Assembly (NCBI RefSeq): GCF_014490725.1
Contig: NZ_JACOQL010000004.1
Coordinates: forward strand, 496,001-560,000
Length of the DNA: 64,000 bases
From: Paracoccus amoyensis
GTDB lineage: Bacteria; Pseudomonadota; Alphaproteobacteria; Rhodobacterales; Rhodobacteraceae
Direction: 5' to 3'
The notes under the pieces were generated by a model. That model was not told the origin of the DNA. It saw only the letters and a program-made list of their open reading frames with translations, and did no database searches. Both the position numbers and the translations under genes were made by a program. Below, piece after piece: positions 9,268 to 16,305 of this stretch (position 1 is the first letter of the stretch; each line of letters begins with the position of its first letter).

Positions 9268-9960
9268 TTACGCCTCGTCCAGTTGACGCGACAGAAGGGT
9301 CGAAAATTCGTCGGCGAAGGCTTCCCAGTTGCCGACAACGCGTTCCGCGTCACCCGACAGCTTGTTGTAGAAGATCACCGCAGGAATAGCGGCCAGCAGG
9401 CCCAATGCGGTAGCCAGCAAAGCCTCGGCAATGCCGGGGGCTACGACGGCAAGGCTGGTGTCCTGCGACATGGCGATGCCTTCAAACGCGGTCTTGATGC
9501 CCCAGACGGTGCCGAACAGGCCGATGAAAGGCGCGGTTGAACCGACGGTCGCCAGAAAAGACAGGCCACGGAACAGGCGCGATTCCTCGCGTTGGATGGC
9601 GACGTTCATGGCGCGGTCGATCCGCTGAACGCCACCTGCGATCAGTTTGCCGTCATCGCGATGGCTGCGGCGCCACTCGGTCATGCCTGCGGCAAAAATG
9701 CGTTCGGTCGCGCCCTTTGGGTTTTCACCGATCCGGTCATAAAGGTCGTCCAGCGACTCACCCGACCAGAATGCGCGGTCGAAACGGGCGGCTTCGCGGC
9801 GTGCTTCGGCGAAGCTGAGGAATTTCTGGATGATGATCGCCCAGCCCCAGACGGATGCGATGATCAGGATGACCATCACGATCTGCACGGTCAGCGAGGC
9901 GCGGAAAAACAGCGCCATCAGCGAGAAATCAACGGCCTGCGCGGCCTGAATCGGTTCCAT
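9268..9960 (-). CDS. tolQ: TolQ, proton-channel subunit of Tol system (MotA/TolQ/ExbB family)
   Basis: Inner-membrane protein with three membrane helices (about 13-40, 130-155 and 165-195), the last two in a MotA/ExbB domain with GLFGTVWGI and GLLAAIPAVIFYN. I choose the ATG at 9960 because GAGG lies 8 bases upstream; a GTG at 9966 is almost on top of that site. The product is 230 aa. A 185-base gap upstream, before the ybgC stop, could hold a second promoter. Confidence 0.95.
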   Translation of the reverse strand: MEPIQAAQAVDFSLMALFFRASLTVQIVMVILIIASVWGWAIIIQKFLSFAEARREAARFDRAFWSGESLDDLYDRIGENPKGATERIFAAGMTEWRRSHRDDGKLIAGGVQRIDRAMNVAIQREESRLFRGLSFLATVGSTAPFIGLFGTVWGIKTAFEGIAMSQDTSLAVVAPGIAEALLATALGLLAAIPAVIFYNKLSGDAERVVGNWEAFADEFSTLLSRQLDEA

Positions 9961-10145
9961 AGTCACTGCCTCATCATCTTGGCCACGTTCGGGCCGTTCC
10001 GGGCCGATTATCGCGGATCGGACCGCGCGCCTTCTAAACCGTCTCTAGCAAATGATGCAGCCCCCCGTCGCAACACAATACCGTCACTTTTAAGGGAACG
10101 CGGGCATTTCCGGGATAATCGCGACACAGGTGAGGCAGAAATGAC

Positions 10146-10541
10146 TCAGTTTGCGGCGATTGCTTGCGCGACAATGGTGGGAATGCGGGTCGGGCGGCCA
10201 TTCGCGTCAAGGCAGACGATGGTGACGCGGGCGGTGAACAGCGTGTCCGAGCCGCGTTTGACGGCTTGATCCAGAACGATGCGGGCGGGTGTCGCCTGTG
10301 CCAACTCGGTCGTGACGTTCAGAAGGTCGTCGAACTTCGCCGGGCGCAGATAATCGGCTTCGACCCGGCGGACGGCGAAAACCTGCCCGTCCTGTTCCTT
10401 CATCGCCCGCTGGTCGATGCCAAGCGCTCGCAACCATTCCGACCGGCCCCGTTCGATGAATTTCAGATAATTCGCATAGTAAACGATGCCGGCAAGATCG
10501 GTATCTTCGTAGTAGACACGCAGGGGCAGGGTATGGGTCAC
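10146..10541 (-). CDS. ybgC: YbgC, acyl-CoA thioesterase of the Tol-Pal cluster
   Basis: Cytosolic hotdog-fold (4HBT) thioesterase linked to phospholipid metabolism and always found near tol genes. The signature YEDTDLAGIVYYANY holds the catalytic Asp15. At 131 aa it has the usual length. Its ATG overlaps the stop of the upstream 196-aa gene by 4 bases. It is followed by 185 bases before tolQ. Confidence 0.95.
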   Translation of the reverse strand: MTHTLPLRVYYEDTDLAGIVYYANYLKFIERGRSEWLRALGIDQRAMKEQDGQVFAVRRVEADYLRPAKFDDLLNVTTELAQATPARIVLDQAVKRGSDTLFTARVTIVCLDANGRPTRIPTIVAQAIAAN

Positions 10542-11128
10542 GGTTGCTCGATCTGTGCAAGCCGTGCGGCCAGTCGCAGGGCATAGCTGGGGTCCGTCGC
10601 AGCCGCAGGCAGGACCGGATTGTAGGCCACCCGGATCAAGGCGGCCAGTTCAGGCGAGGGGACGATGTCACGGGCAAAGGTCAGCGTGCTGCGCATGGTC
10701 AAGGCTTCGGCCAGTTGCGCGGGATGCGCCTCGGCCAAGGCACCGGTCATGCGGATGAAGCACAGACATGCCCGAATGGCACCGTCGCCATCGAAGCGAA
10801 AGACCCGGTATTGATCTGCCTGATTGTCCTTCAGCCGCGCGGGCAGCCCCTCAATCCCGGTCAGTTGTTCCAGATCGGGAATGCCATCCATCTCATCCCA
10901 ATCCCGCATGAAGAACAGCATCAGATTGCTGCCCATTTCCGGGTCGGTCTCGGTGATTGGATGACCGGCATGGGCATAGCCCGCTTTGATGACGGTGCGA
11001 AATATATCCAGCGTTTCATCGGCCAGCCCGAAAATCACCGGTGCGACCGGACGCCCCCATCGGGCGCACAGAAATGTGCCGTCCGGGCGGGTGAACAATT
11101 CGGCGATGTCATCTGCGGTCATGGTCAT
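10538..11128 (-). CDS. Unrecognised 196-aa protein translationally coupled to ybgC
   Basis: I do not recognise a family. The product is soluble, with no signal peptide or membrane helix. It begins with an ADDIAELFTRPDGTFLCARWGRPV segment, includes ITETDPEMGSNLMLFFMRDWDEM, and ends with a leucine/alanine-rich helix. The 4-base overlap with ybgC means they share a transcript. The start is probably ATG 11128 (another ATG at 11122, and TTG at 11134); the ribosome site is weak. A role near envelope lipid metabolism is only a guess from position. Confidence 0.75.
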   Translation of the reverse strand: MTMTADDIAELFTRPDGTFLCARWGRPVAPVIFGLADETLDIFRTVIKAGYAHAGHPITETDPEMGSNLMLFFMRDWDEMDGIPDLEQLTGIEGLPARLKDNQADQYRVFRFDGDGAIRACLCFIRMTGALAEAHPAQLAEALTMRSTLTFARDIVPSPELAALIRVAYNPVLPAAATDPSYALRLAARLAQIEQP

Positions 11129-11183
11129 GGGCAAGAAATGCCACGGAGCAGGGCCGGATGCAAAGGCTGAATAAGAGGGCCGA

Positions 11184-11651
11184 ATGGTCGCCGTGATGGC
11201 TTTACCCCCGGAACCCAGACAAGATGTGATACCTCAGCAGATGCTGATCATCCGCCTGTACCTGAAAGCCGCCGAGGCGGATAAGAACATGCTGGCTGAA
11301 CTGGTTGCCAATCCGGGCTTTCCGATTGATTCATGGGCGTTTCCGGCCTTTAACGACCATTGTCGGCAAGAGGCTGGATTGACCGAAGTTCTGCTGGATT
11401 TGGGAAATAAAGGCGCGTTGTCGGCGCTTGGCGGCATCGGCTGCACCTTATGCAAGATAGCGGCCCATACTGTCGCCATTGCAATCGTCGCGGTTGGTGC
11501 AGGTGCATTGAGTTTGCTAACTGCGGGGTCGGGGTCGTGGCGTCCTATATGTGCGAATGGACGGGGCCCTGCCCATAAATCGTTGGCGCAAATTGCCGGA
11601 CAGGTGGAATTGGGGAAGCCGAATTGTTGCTACGGCTTCCCGGCGTTATGA
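11184..11651 (+). CDS. Unrecognised protein with one predicted membrane segment; possible frame break near the 3' end
   Basis: A lone plus-strand ORF between two minus-strand clusters, with AGAGG 5-6 bases before the ATG. The N-terminal 95 residues look like a real protein (IIRLYLKAAEADKNMLAELV, then a SWAFPAF segment and GCTLCK). Residues about 94-112 (AHTVAIAIVAVGAGALSLL) form a membrane helix. After a G-rich run (11523-11535) the composition becomes odd. In the alternative frame the sequence reads VVASYMCEWTGPCP and stops at 11576-11578, which looks more natural. I see no known domain. The short C-terminal part in the listed frame may not be real. Confidence 0.5.
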   Translation: MVAVMALPPEPRQDVIPQQMLIIRLYLKAAEADKNMLAELVANPGFPIDSWAFPAFNDHCRQEAGLTEVLLDLGNKGALSALGGIGCTLCKIAAHTVAIAIVAVGAGALSLLTAGSGSWRPICANGRGPAHKSLAQIAGQVELGKPNCCYGFPAL

Positions 11652-11660
11652 ATGGACAGA

Positions 11661-13820
11661 TCAATCCAGCTTGAACGACCACAGGAAGGTTTCGCCCGAG
11701 GCGTCATCGACACCGTCATTATCCGTAACCATCCAGACTGTGCCATCGCTGGTGATCGCCATGCCCTCGACCTTGTCCTGCACATAGCCGTGCCATTGTT
11801 GCAGATCGGGGATCAGGTCGCGGACGGTTTCCTTGGTAACGACCGGCAATTCGCCGTCCAGCGGGGAAGGGGCAAGGTCCGCCAAAGCGACGCGGGTGAC
11901 GGATTTCAGTGTGGCGGCCTGACCGATCAGGTTGTCGCGCTCGATCACGTAAAGATAGCCGTCATGGGCTGTGATTTCCGACAGACCGACCCAGCCTTCG
12001 CCGCTGTCCAGCGGGTAACGGACACCCGCCCATGCCCCGGTTTCCGGGTCCAGTTGCAGCAACTTCACCTGACCTTCTGGATCGTCGCCCCATTCACGCT
12101 GCACCGCCAGCCACAGCTTGCCATCAACCAGCGTGATCCCCTCCAGTCCAAAGCGAGAGGCATTTGCCGCCAAAGCTTCGGGCAGTGCAATCTGCTGCGT
12201 GATCGCGCCGGTCGCGTCGACATGCAGAACGGCGTTCGGGATGTCCTTGTCAGGATTGCCCTCACTGGCCAACCAGAAACCGCCCTGACCGTCGGCGGCT
12301 ATTCCCTCCAAATCCAGCTTTTCGGCGGGCGCACCATCACGGGTTACAGGCGTTTTTGCGGTAATCCGGGCGGGGTAAGGCGCGGAGTCGATGGTGAAGA
12401 CAGCAGGCTCGGCCGCGTAGGCGCTGTCGCTGACAGCATATAGCGTGGTCGGCGTCGTCGGATCTACCGTCAACCCCGACAGGGCACCCCACCCAATCAA
12501 CGGATCGCTGCCGTCCGAGGTCAGCGTGGGATAGGCGGCGGCTGTCTGGCTGCGTTCGTAGATCATAACATGCGCACGGGCTGCGCCGTCCTGGCCCAGA
12601 TCGGTCTCATTCGCGGTGGCAAACAAGTTGCGGGCCGGGATCGGGGTCAGACCTTCCGGCCCGATCCCCGAGGGCAGCAGCTGCAGCAATTGCGGCGCGG
12701 CAGGATCGGCCACATCATAGACACCAACTACGCTGCCACGTTCGGACGCGACAAACAGCAGACGCTGATCGCCATAGGTCGCGGCGGCGATGCCCTCTGG
12801 TTCGACCCCTTTCTTGTCGGACCGGCCTTCGGGATAGTGGCCGATGGCGGCAATGGCGCGTTCAAAGCTGTTGCCGCTGTCATAAACCACCGTGCCATCC
12901 TTGGCGAAAACGGTGAACCCCCGAGAGCCGCCGCGCCAATCGCCCTCATTCGCGGTGGCGAAATGATCGTTGTCCAGCCACGCGGCAGCATCTGGTTCGC
13001 GCGCCACATCGGTCAGACTGCCTGAGAAATCCAGCTTGCCGTCCTTGGCAATGTCCACGCCCTCAAGGTTGACAGAACCGGCGCTGAAATCGGCGGTGAC
13101 GGCACCATCGGTGCCGATCACGACGATATGGTTGTTTTCCTGAAGCGTGACGACCAATTCGCCCGCATCGTTGAACGCCAGATATTCGGGCTCGGGATCT
13201 TCCGGCGCGATCTCGGCAACGCCGATCAGGTTCACAACCTGCTTGCCCGCGCAATCGACGGCACCGTCTTTCAGCGGCAGGCGGATCACCGAACCGGCAG
13301 GCATCTGCGGCAGCGCACCATCGTTCACATCTTCGTCCCGCTCATTCTCGATCGCAACGGCGATCACGTCGCCTGCCGGTGACAGGGCCACGCTGTCGGG
13401 CTGGCCGCCCAGATCGCAACTTTCGACAATGGTTTTTGAGGTCAGATCGACGGTCTGCAACAGGCCCGAAGGCTCGGTAAACGACTTCGACGTGTTGACG
13501 CCGACGAATGCTTTATGACCGCTGATGACGGTCGTCGTCGGTTCACCCTCGATCGCGATATTGCCCAAGGGCTTTGGCGCCGCCGCATTGGTGATGTCCA
13601 GCAGACCGATCACGCCCAGCGGGCTGTCCGAATAGATCAGCGTATTGCCATCAGGCGTCACCGCCATGATCTCGGCCGAGGTTTCGCGGCTGCGATCCTC
13701 ACCTTCCTTCATATTTTCAGCGGTGGCAAAGCTGGCGATACGGTTGAAATTCTGCTCGGCCAGCGCGGGCAGGGCAGCCACCAGCGCAAGTGCCGAGGAC
13801 AGCATGGTCCGACGAAGCAT
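11661..13820 (-). CDS. Secreted phytase-like / esterase-like protein, 719 aa
   Basis: Exported protein (signal peptide to about residue 21, LALVAALPALA-EQ) of the esterase-like activity of phytase family. The N-terminal half (about 25-360) resembles a YncE-like beta-propeller (TPDGNTLIYSDSPLGVIGLLD, GDVIAVAIENERDEDVNDG). The C-terminal half (about 420-719) holds the phytase-like domain with LDLEGIAADGQGGFWLASEG, RFGLEGITLVDGKLWLA and the final VEGMAITSDGTVWMVTDND. Substrate is not known; hydrolysis of organic phosphate esters is an inference, strengthened by a Pho-box-like array upstream. It ends 9 bases from the convergent 155-aa ORF. Confidence 0.85.
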   Translation of the reverse strand: MLRRTMLSSALALVAALPALAEQNFNRIASFATAENMKEGEDRSRETSAEIMAVTPDGNTLIYSDSPLGVIGLLDITNAAAPKPLGNIAIEGEPTTTVISGHKAFVGVNTSKSFTEPSGLLQTVDLTSKTIVESCDLGGQPDSVALSPAGDVIAVAIENERDEDVNDGALPQMPAGSVIRLPLKDGAVDCAGKQVVNLIGVAEIAPEDPEPEYLAFNDAGELVVTLQENNHIVVIGTDGAVTADFSAGSVNLEGVDIAKDGKLDFSGSLTDVAREPDAAAWLDNDHFATANEGDWRGGSRGFTVFAKDGTVVYDSGNSFERAIAAIGHYPEGRSDKKGVEPEGIAAATYGDQRLLFVASERGSVVGVYDVADPAAPQLLQLLPSGIGPEGLTPIPARNLFATANETDLGQDGAARAHVMIYERSQTAAAYPTLTSDGSDPLIGWGALSGLTVDPTTPTTLYAVSDSAYAAEPAVFTIDSAPYPARITAKTPVTRDGAPAEKLDLEGIAADGQGGFWLASEGNPDKDIPNAVLHVDATGAITQQIALPEALAANASRFGLEGITLVDGKLWLAVQREWGDDPEGQVKLLQLDPETGAWAGVRYPLDSGEGWVGLSEITAHDGYLYVIERDNLIGQAATLKSVTRVALADLAPSPLDGELPVVTKETVRDLIPDLQQWHGYVQDKVEGMAITSDGTVWMVTDNDGVDDASGETFLWSFKLD

Positions 13821-13854
13821 GGAAAACCCCTGTTGATTGGTCAGGGGCTTTTCC
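13821..13854 (-). promoter_or_regulatory. Hairpin that masks the ribosome site of the phytase-like gene
   Basis: On the coding strand GGAAAAGCCCCTG, a 9-base loop, then CAGGGGTTTTCC ends exactly at the ATG. The arms pair over 12 bp with one bulged G. The only Shine-Dalgarno-like sequence (AGGGG, 6 bases from the ATG) lies in the 3' arm and would be buried. If transcription starts inside the 5' arm the hairpin would be incomplete. Confidence 0.6.
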
Positions 13855-13863
13855 TGCGCGGCT

Positions 13864-13903
13864 GTGACGGAGGCATGTCAGCGATGTGACATTTCAATGA
13901 TGG
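13864..13903 (-). promoter_or_regulatory. Candidate Pho box array (four half-sites, 11-bp spacing)
   Basis: Read toward the phytase-like gene, four 7-base units follow each other with 4-base spacers: CCATCAT, ATGTCAC, CTGACAT and CCGTCAC. Each matches the PhoB half-site consensus CTGTCA(T/C) at 5 or 6 of 7 positions. The array ends 43 bases before the ATG. The match and the regular spacing are seen; binding by PhoB is inferred. Confidence 0.55.
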
Positions 13904-13926
13904 TGCAGGATGTTGATCTGAAAAAG

Positions 13927-13958
13927 AAAGGGCGCAACGGCATCACGCTGCGCCCTTT
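13927..13958 (-). terminator. Intrinsic terminator downstream of the CoA-transferase genes
   Basis: AAAGGGCGCA (13927-13936) pairs with TGCGCCCTTT (13949-13958). On the minus strand it is followed by CTTTTTC. It lies 19 bases beyond the subunit B stop. Confidence 0.8.
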
Positions 13959-13976
13959 GACATACAAGTATGTGGA

Positions 13977-14615
13977 TCAGACCAGCGTCGCCTCGGTCGA
14001 GTTGCGGAACTCTTCCTCGGTCACACCATCCGCCAGTTCGACGATCTTCAGACCGCCCGGAACGACATCCAGAACACCCAGATTGGTGATGATGCGGTCG
14101 ACGACGCCTTTGCCGGTCAGCGGCAGGGTGCAGGCCTTCAGCACCTTGGATTCACCGGCTTTGTTGGTGTGATCCATGACCACGATCACGCGGCCAACGC
14201 CCGCGACCAGATCCATCGCGCCACCCATGCCCTTGACCAGCTTTCCGGGGATCATCCAGTTCGCCAGATCGCCGTTTTCGGCCACCTCCATCGCGCCAAG
14301 GATCGCCGCCGCGATCTTGCCGCCACGGATCATGGCAAAGCTGGTGGCGCTGTCGAAATAGGACGTGCGTGCCAGTTCGGTGATCGTCTGCTTGCCCGCG
14401 TTGATCAGGTCTGGATCTTCCTCGCCTTCAAACGGAAACGGACCCATGCCCAGCATGCCGTTTTCCGATTGCAGCGTGATATCCTTGTCGCCGACATAGT
14501 TCGCCACCAGCGTCGGGATCCCGATGCCGAGGTTCACATACATGCCGTCCTCCAGCTCTTGCGCGGCGCGCGCGGCCATTTGATTGCGGTCCCAACCCTT
14601 CATCTCATTGGCCAT
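13977..14615 (-). CDS. scoB: 3-oxoacid CoA-transferase subunit B
   Basis: Beta subunit of a family I CoA-transferase that moves CoA between succinyl-CoA or acetyl-CoA and a 3-oxoacid such as acetoacetate. The active-site Glu51 sits in the motif SENGMLGMGP. GIGIPTLVANY near the start and GGAMDLVAGVGRVIVVMDH are typical. At 212 aa it is full length. It follows subunit A by 3 bases and ends at a terminator. Sequence alone does not separate succinyl-CoA:acetoacetate from acetate CoA-transferase; the former is common in Rhodobacterales. Confidence 0.92.
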   Translation of the reverse strand: MANEMKGWDRNQMAARAAQELEDGMYVNLGIGIPTLVANYVGDKDITLQSENGMLGMGPFPFEGEEDPDLINAGKQTITELARTSYFDSATSFAMIRGGKIAAAILGAMEVAENGDLANWMIPGKLVKGMGGAMDLVAGVGRVIVVMDHTNKAGESKVLKACTLPLTGKGVVDRIITNLGVLDVVPGGLKIVELADGVTEEEFRNSTEATLV

Positions 14616-14618
14616 CGA

Positions 14619-15323
14619 TCAAGCCTCCTCACGCTTGCGGGTGGTGCGCTGTTCGATGCGCTTTTCATGCGGGCCTTGAATGATGCGATGCACATAGATG
14701 CCGGGCAGGTGGATCAGGTCGGGGTCGATGCTGCCGCGCGGAACGATTTCCTCGACCTCGGCCACGCAGATCTTGCCGCACATGGCGGCGGGCGGGTTGA
14801 AGTTGCGGGCGGTCTTGCGGAAAATCAAGTTGCCGGTGTCGTCGGCCTTCCACGCCTTGACGATGGACAGATCGGCGACGATCCCGCGTTCCAGAATGTA
14901 ATCCTGACCGTCGAAATTCTTCACTTCCTTGCCGTCGGCAATTACCGTACCCACGCCGGTCTTGGTGTAAAAGCCGGGGATACCTGCACCACCTGCGCGC
15001 ATCCGTTCCGCCAAGGTGCCCTGCGGGTTGAATTCCAACTCAAGCTCACCCGAGAGATACTGGCGCATGAATTCGGCGTTTTCACCGACATAGCTGCTGA
15101 TCATCTTCTTGATCTGCTTGGTTTGCAAAAGCAGGCCCAGGCCAAAATCATCAACGCCCGCATTGTTGCTGGCAACCGTCAGGTTCTTGACGCCACTGTC
15201 GCGGATAGCGGCGATCAGCAGTTCCGGGATGCCCGAAAGTCCGAACCCCCCGGCGGCGATCAACATTCCGTCCCTCAACAGGCCATCTAAAGCCTCGTTG
15301 GCATTGGCATAGACCTTTTGCAT
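14619..15323 (-). CDS. scoA: 3-oxoacid CoA-transferase subunit A
   Basis: Alpha subunit partner of the preceding gene. The oxyanion-hole glycine motif is in [16 protein letters not shown], followed by [16 protein letters not shown] and later [21 protein letters not shown] start at ATG 15323 (MQKVYANA), preceded by GGGGGAGG; the extension to 15383 is not family-like. The product is 234 aa. Together the pair forms the alpha2beta2 enzyme used in ketone body or polyhydroxybutyrate breakdown. Confidence 0.92.
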   Translation of the reverse strand: MQKVYANANEALDGLLRDGMLIAAGGFGLSGIPELLIAAIRDSGVKNLTVASNNAGVDDFGLGLLLQTKQIKKMISSYVGENAEFMRQYLSGELELEFNPQGTLAERMRAGGAGIPGFYTKTGVGTVIADGKEVKNFDGQDYILERGIVADLSIVKAWKADDTGNLIFRKTARNFNPPAAMCGKICVAEVEEIVPRGSIDPDLIHLPGIYVHRIIQGPHEKRIEQRTTRKREEA

Positions 15324-15375
15324 GGCCTCCCCCTCTGTAACCAAGTTTGGCGAAGTTGTGGCGTGCGTGTGACCC

Positions 15376-15473
15376 CAAGTCAATCTGATGCGGCCAGAAA
15401 ACAGGGGCGGCTTGACTTGTTAGCGTCTCAACTGCATCTGATGGGGCATGTCCAGGAAAGCTGCCCTGTTTTC
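15376..15473. promoter_or_regulatory. Nested inverted and direct repeats between scoA and the TyrA-like gene
   Basis: CAAGTCAA (15376-15383) is inverted at 15412-15419. GAAAACAGGG (15397-15406) is inverted at 15464-15473 with no mismatch. ATCTGATG followed by G-rich bases occurs at 15383 and 15436. They lie in the 265-base divergent intergenic region and may be operators or an RNA fold. Confidence 0.4.
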
Positions 15474-15588
15474 GCTTTATTATGACCCGCTGACATAGCG
15501 GGGGCAGCAACATGTCTACCGCGCAGGTTCGGGCGGTGGGCAATCCAGACAGTTACGACCTTGCGCATTTTCCGTGAAAGGTCTTCCC

Positions 15589-16302
15589 ATGCCCCCTGAC
15601 AGTAAAATCGCCATCATCGGTTTCGGTGCTTTTGGCCAGTTGGTGGCCCGTCATTTGCGCGATCATGCGCCGATTTGCGTATGTGATCCGGTCGTGCGGG
15701 TGAATGATCTGCCGCAGGTGACGGCCGAGGTCGCTGCCCAATGCGAGGTTGTCATTCTGGCGATGCCGCTATCGCGCATGCGCGAGGTTTTGCTGCGCAT
15801 TGCGGGTCATCTTCGGCCGGGGACGCTGGTGATCGACGTTTGTTCGGTCAAATTGCGCCCGGCGCAATTGATGCTGGAGCTGCTGCCAGAGCATGTCGAA
15901 CTGGTCAGCAGCCATCCGCTGTTTGGCCCGCAAAGTGCCGCAGATGGCCTCTCCGGTCATCGCATCGCCTGGTGCCCGCTTCGGGGCAGGCGGCACCTGA
16001 TGGCGGTCGCCATGATGCGCAAACTGGGGCTGCGCGTCATGATCACGACGCCGGAACAACATGATCGCGATATGGCGGTTGTGCAGGGGCTGACCCATCT
16101 GATCGCCCGCAGCCTGTCGAAACTGGGGCCAATGCCAAGCCGACTGGCAACCGCCAGTTTTCAGCAACTGCTGCTGGCGGCAGGCATGGTGCAGGGCGAT
16201 TCGCCCGAACTGTTGCGGACGATCCTGAACGACAATCCCTACGCCAAAGAGATTCGCGACCGCTTTTTGACAGCGGCCAGCGAGGCGGCGGATGTGGGCT
16301 AA
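15589..16302 (+). CDS. Short prephenate dehydrogenase (TyrA-like)
   Basis: NAD(P)-dependent enzyme of tyrosine synthesis, converting prephenate to 4-hydroxyphenylpyruvate, or arogenate to tyrosine. The dinucleotide-binding motif IIGFGAFGQLVA is at 9-20. SSHPLFGPQS carries the His109 expected for catalysis. At 237 aa it is shorter than common TyrA (about 290 aa or more), with a reduced C-terminal helical domain. The ATG at 15589 follows AAAGG by 8 bases; the GTG at 15574 overlaps that site. It is convergent with topA, ending 3 bases before its stop. An alternative is a related short NAD dehydrogenase of unknown substrate. Confidence 0.8.
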   Translation: MPPDSKIAIIGFGAFGQLVARHLRDHAPICVCDPVVRVNDLPQVTAEVAAQCEVVILAMPLSRMREVLLRIAGHLRPGTLVIDVCSVKLRPAQLMLELLPEHVELVSSHPLFGPQSAADGLSGHRIAWCPLRGRRHLMAVAMMRKLGLRVMITTPEQHDRDMAVVQGLTHLIARSLSKLGPMPSRLATASFQQLLLAAGMVQGDSPELLRTILNDNPYAKEIRDRFLTAASEAADVG

Positions 16303-16305
16303 GGC

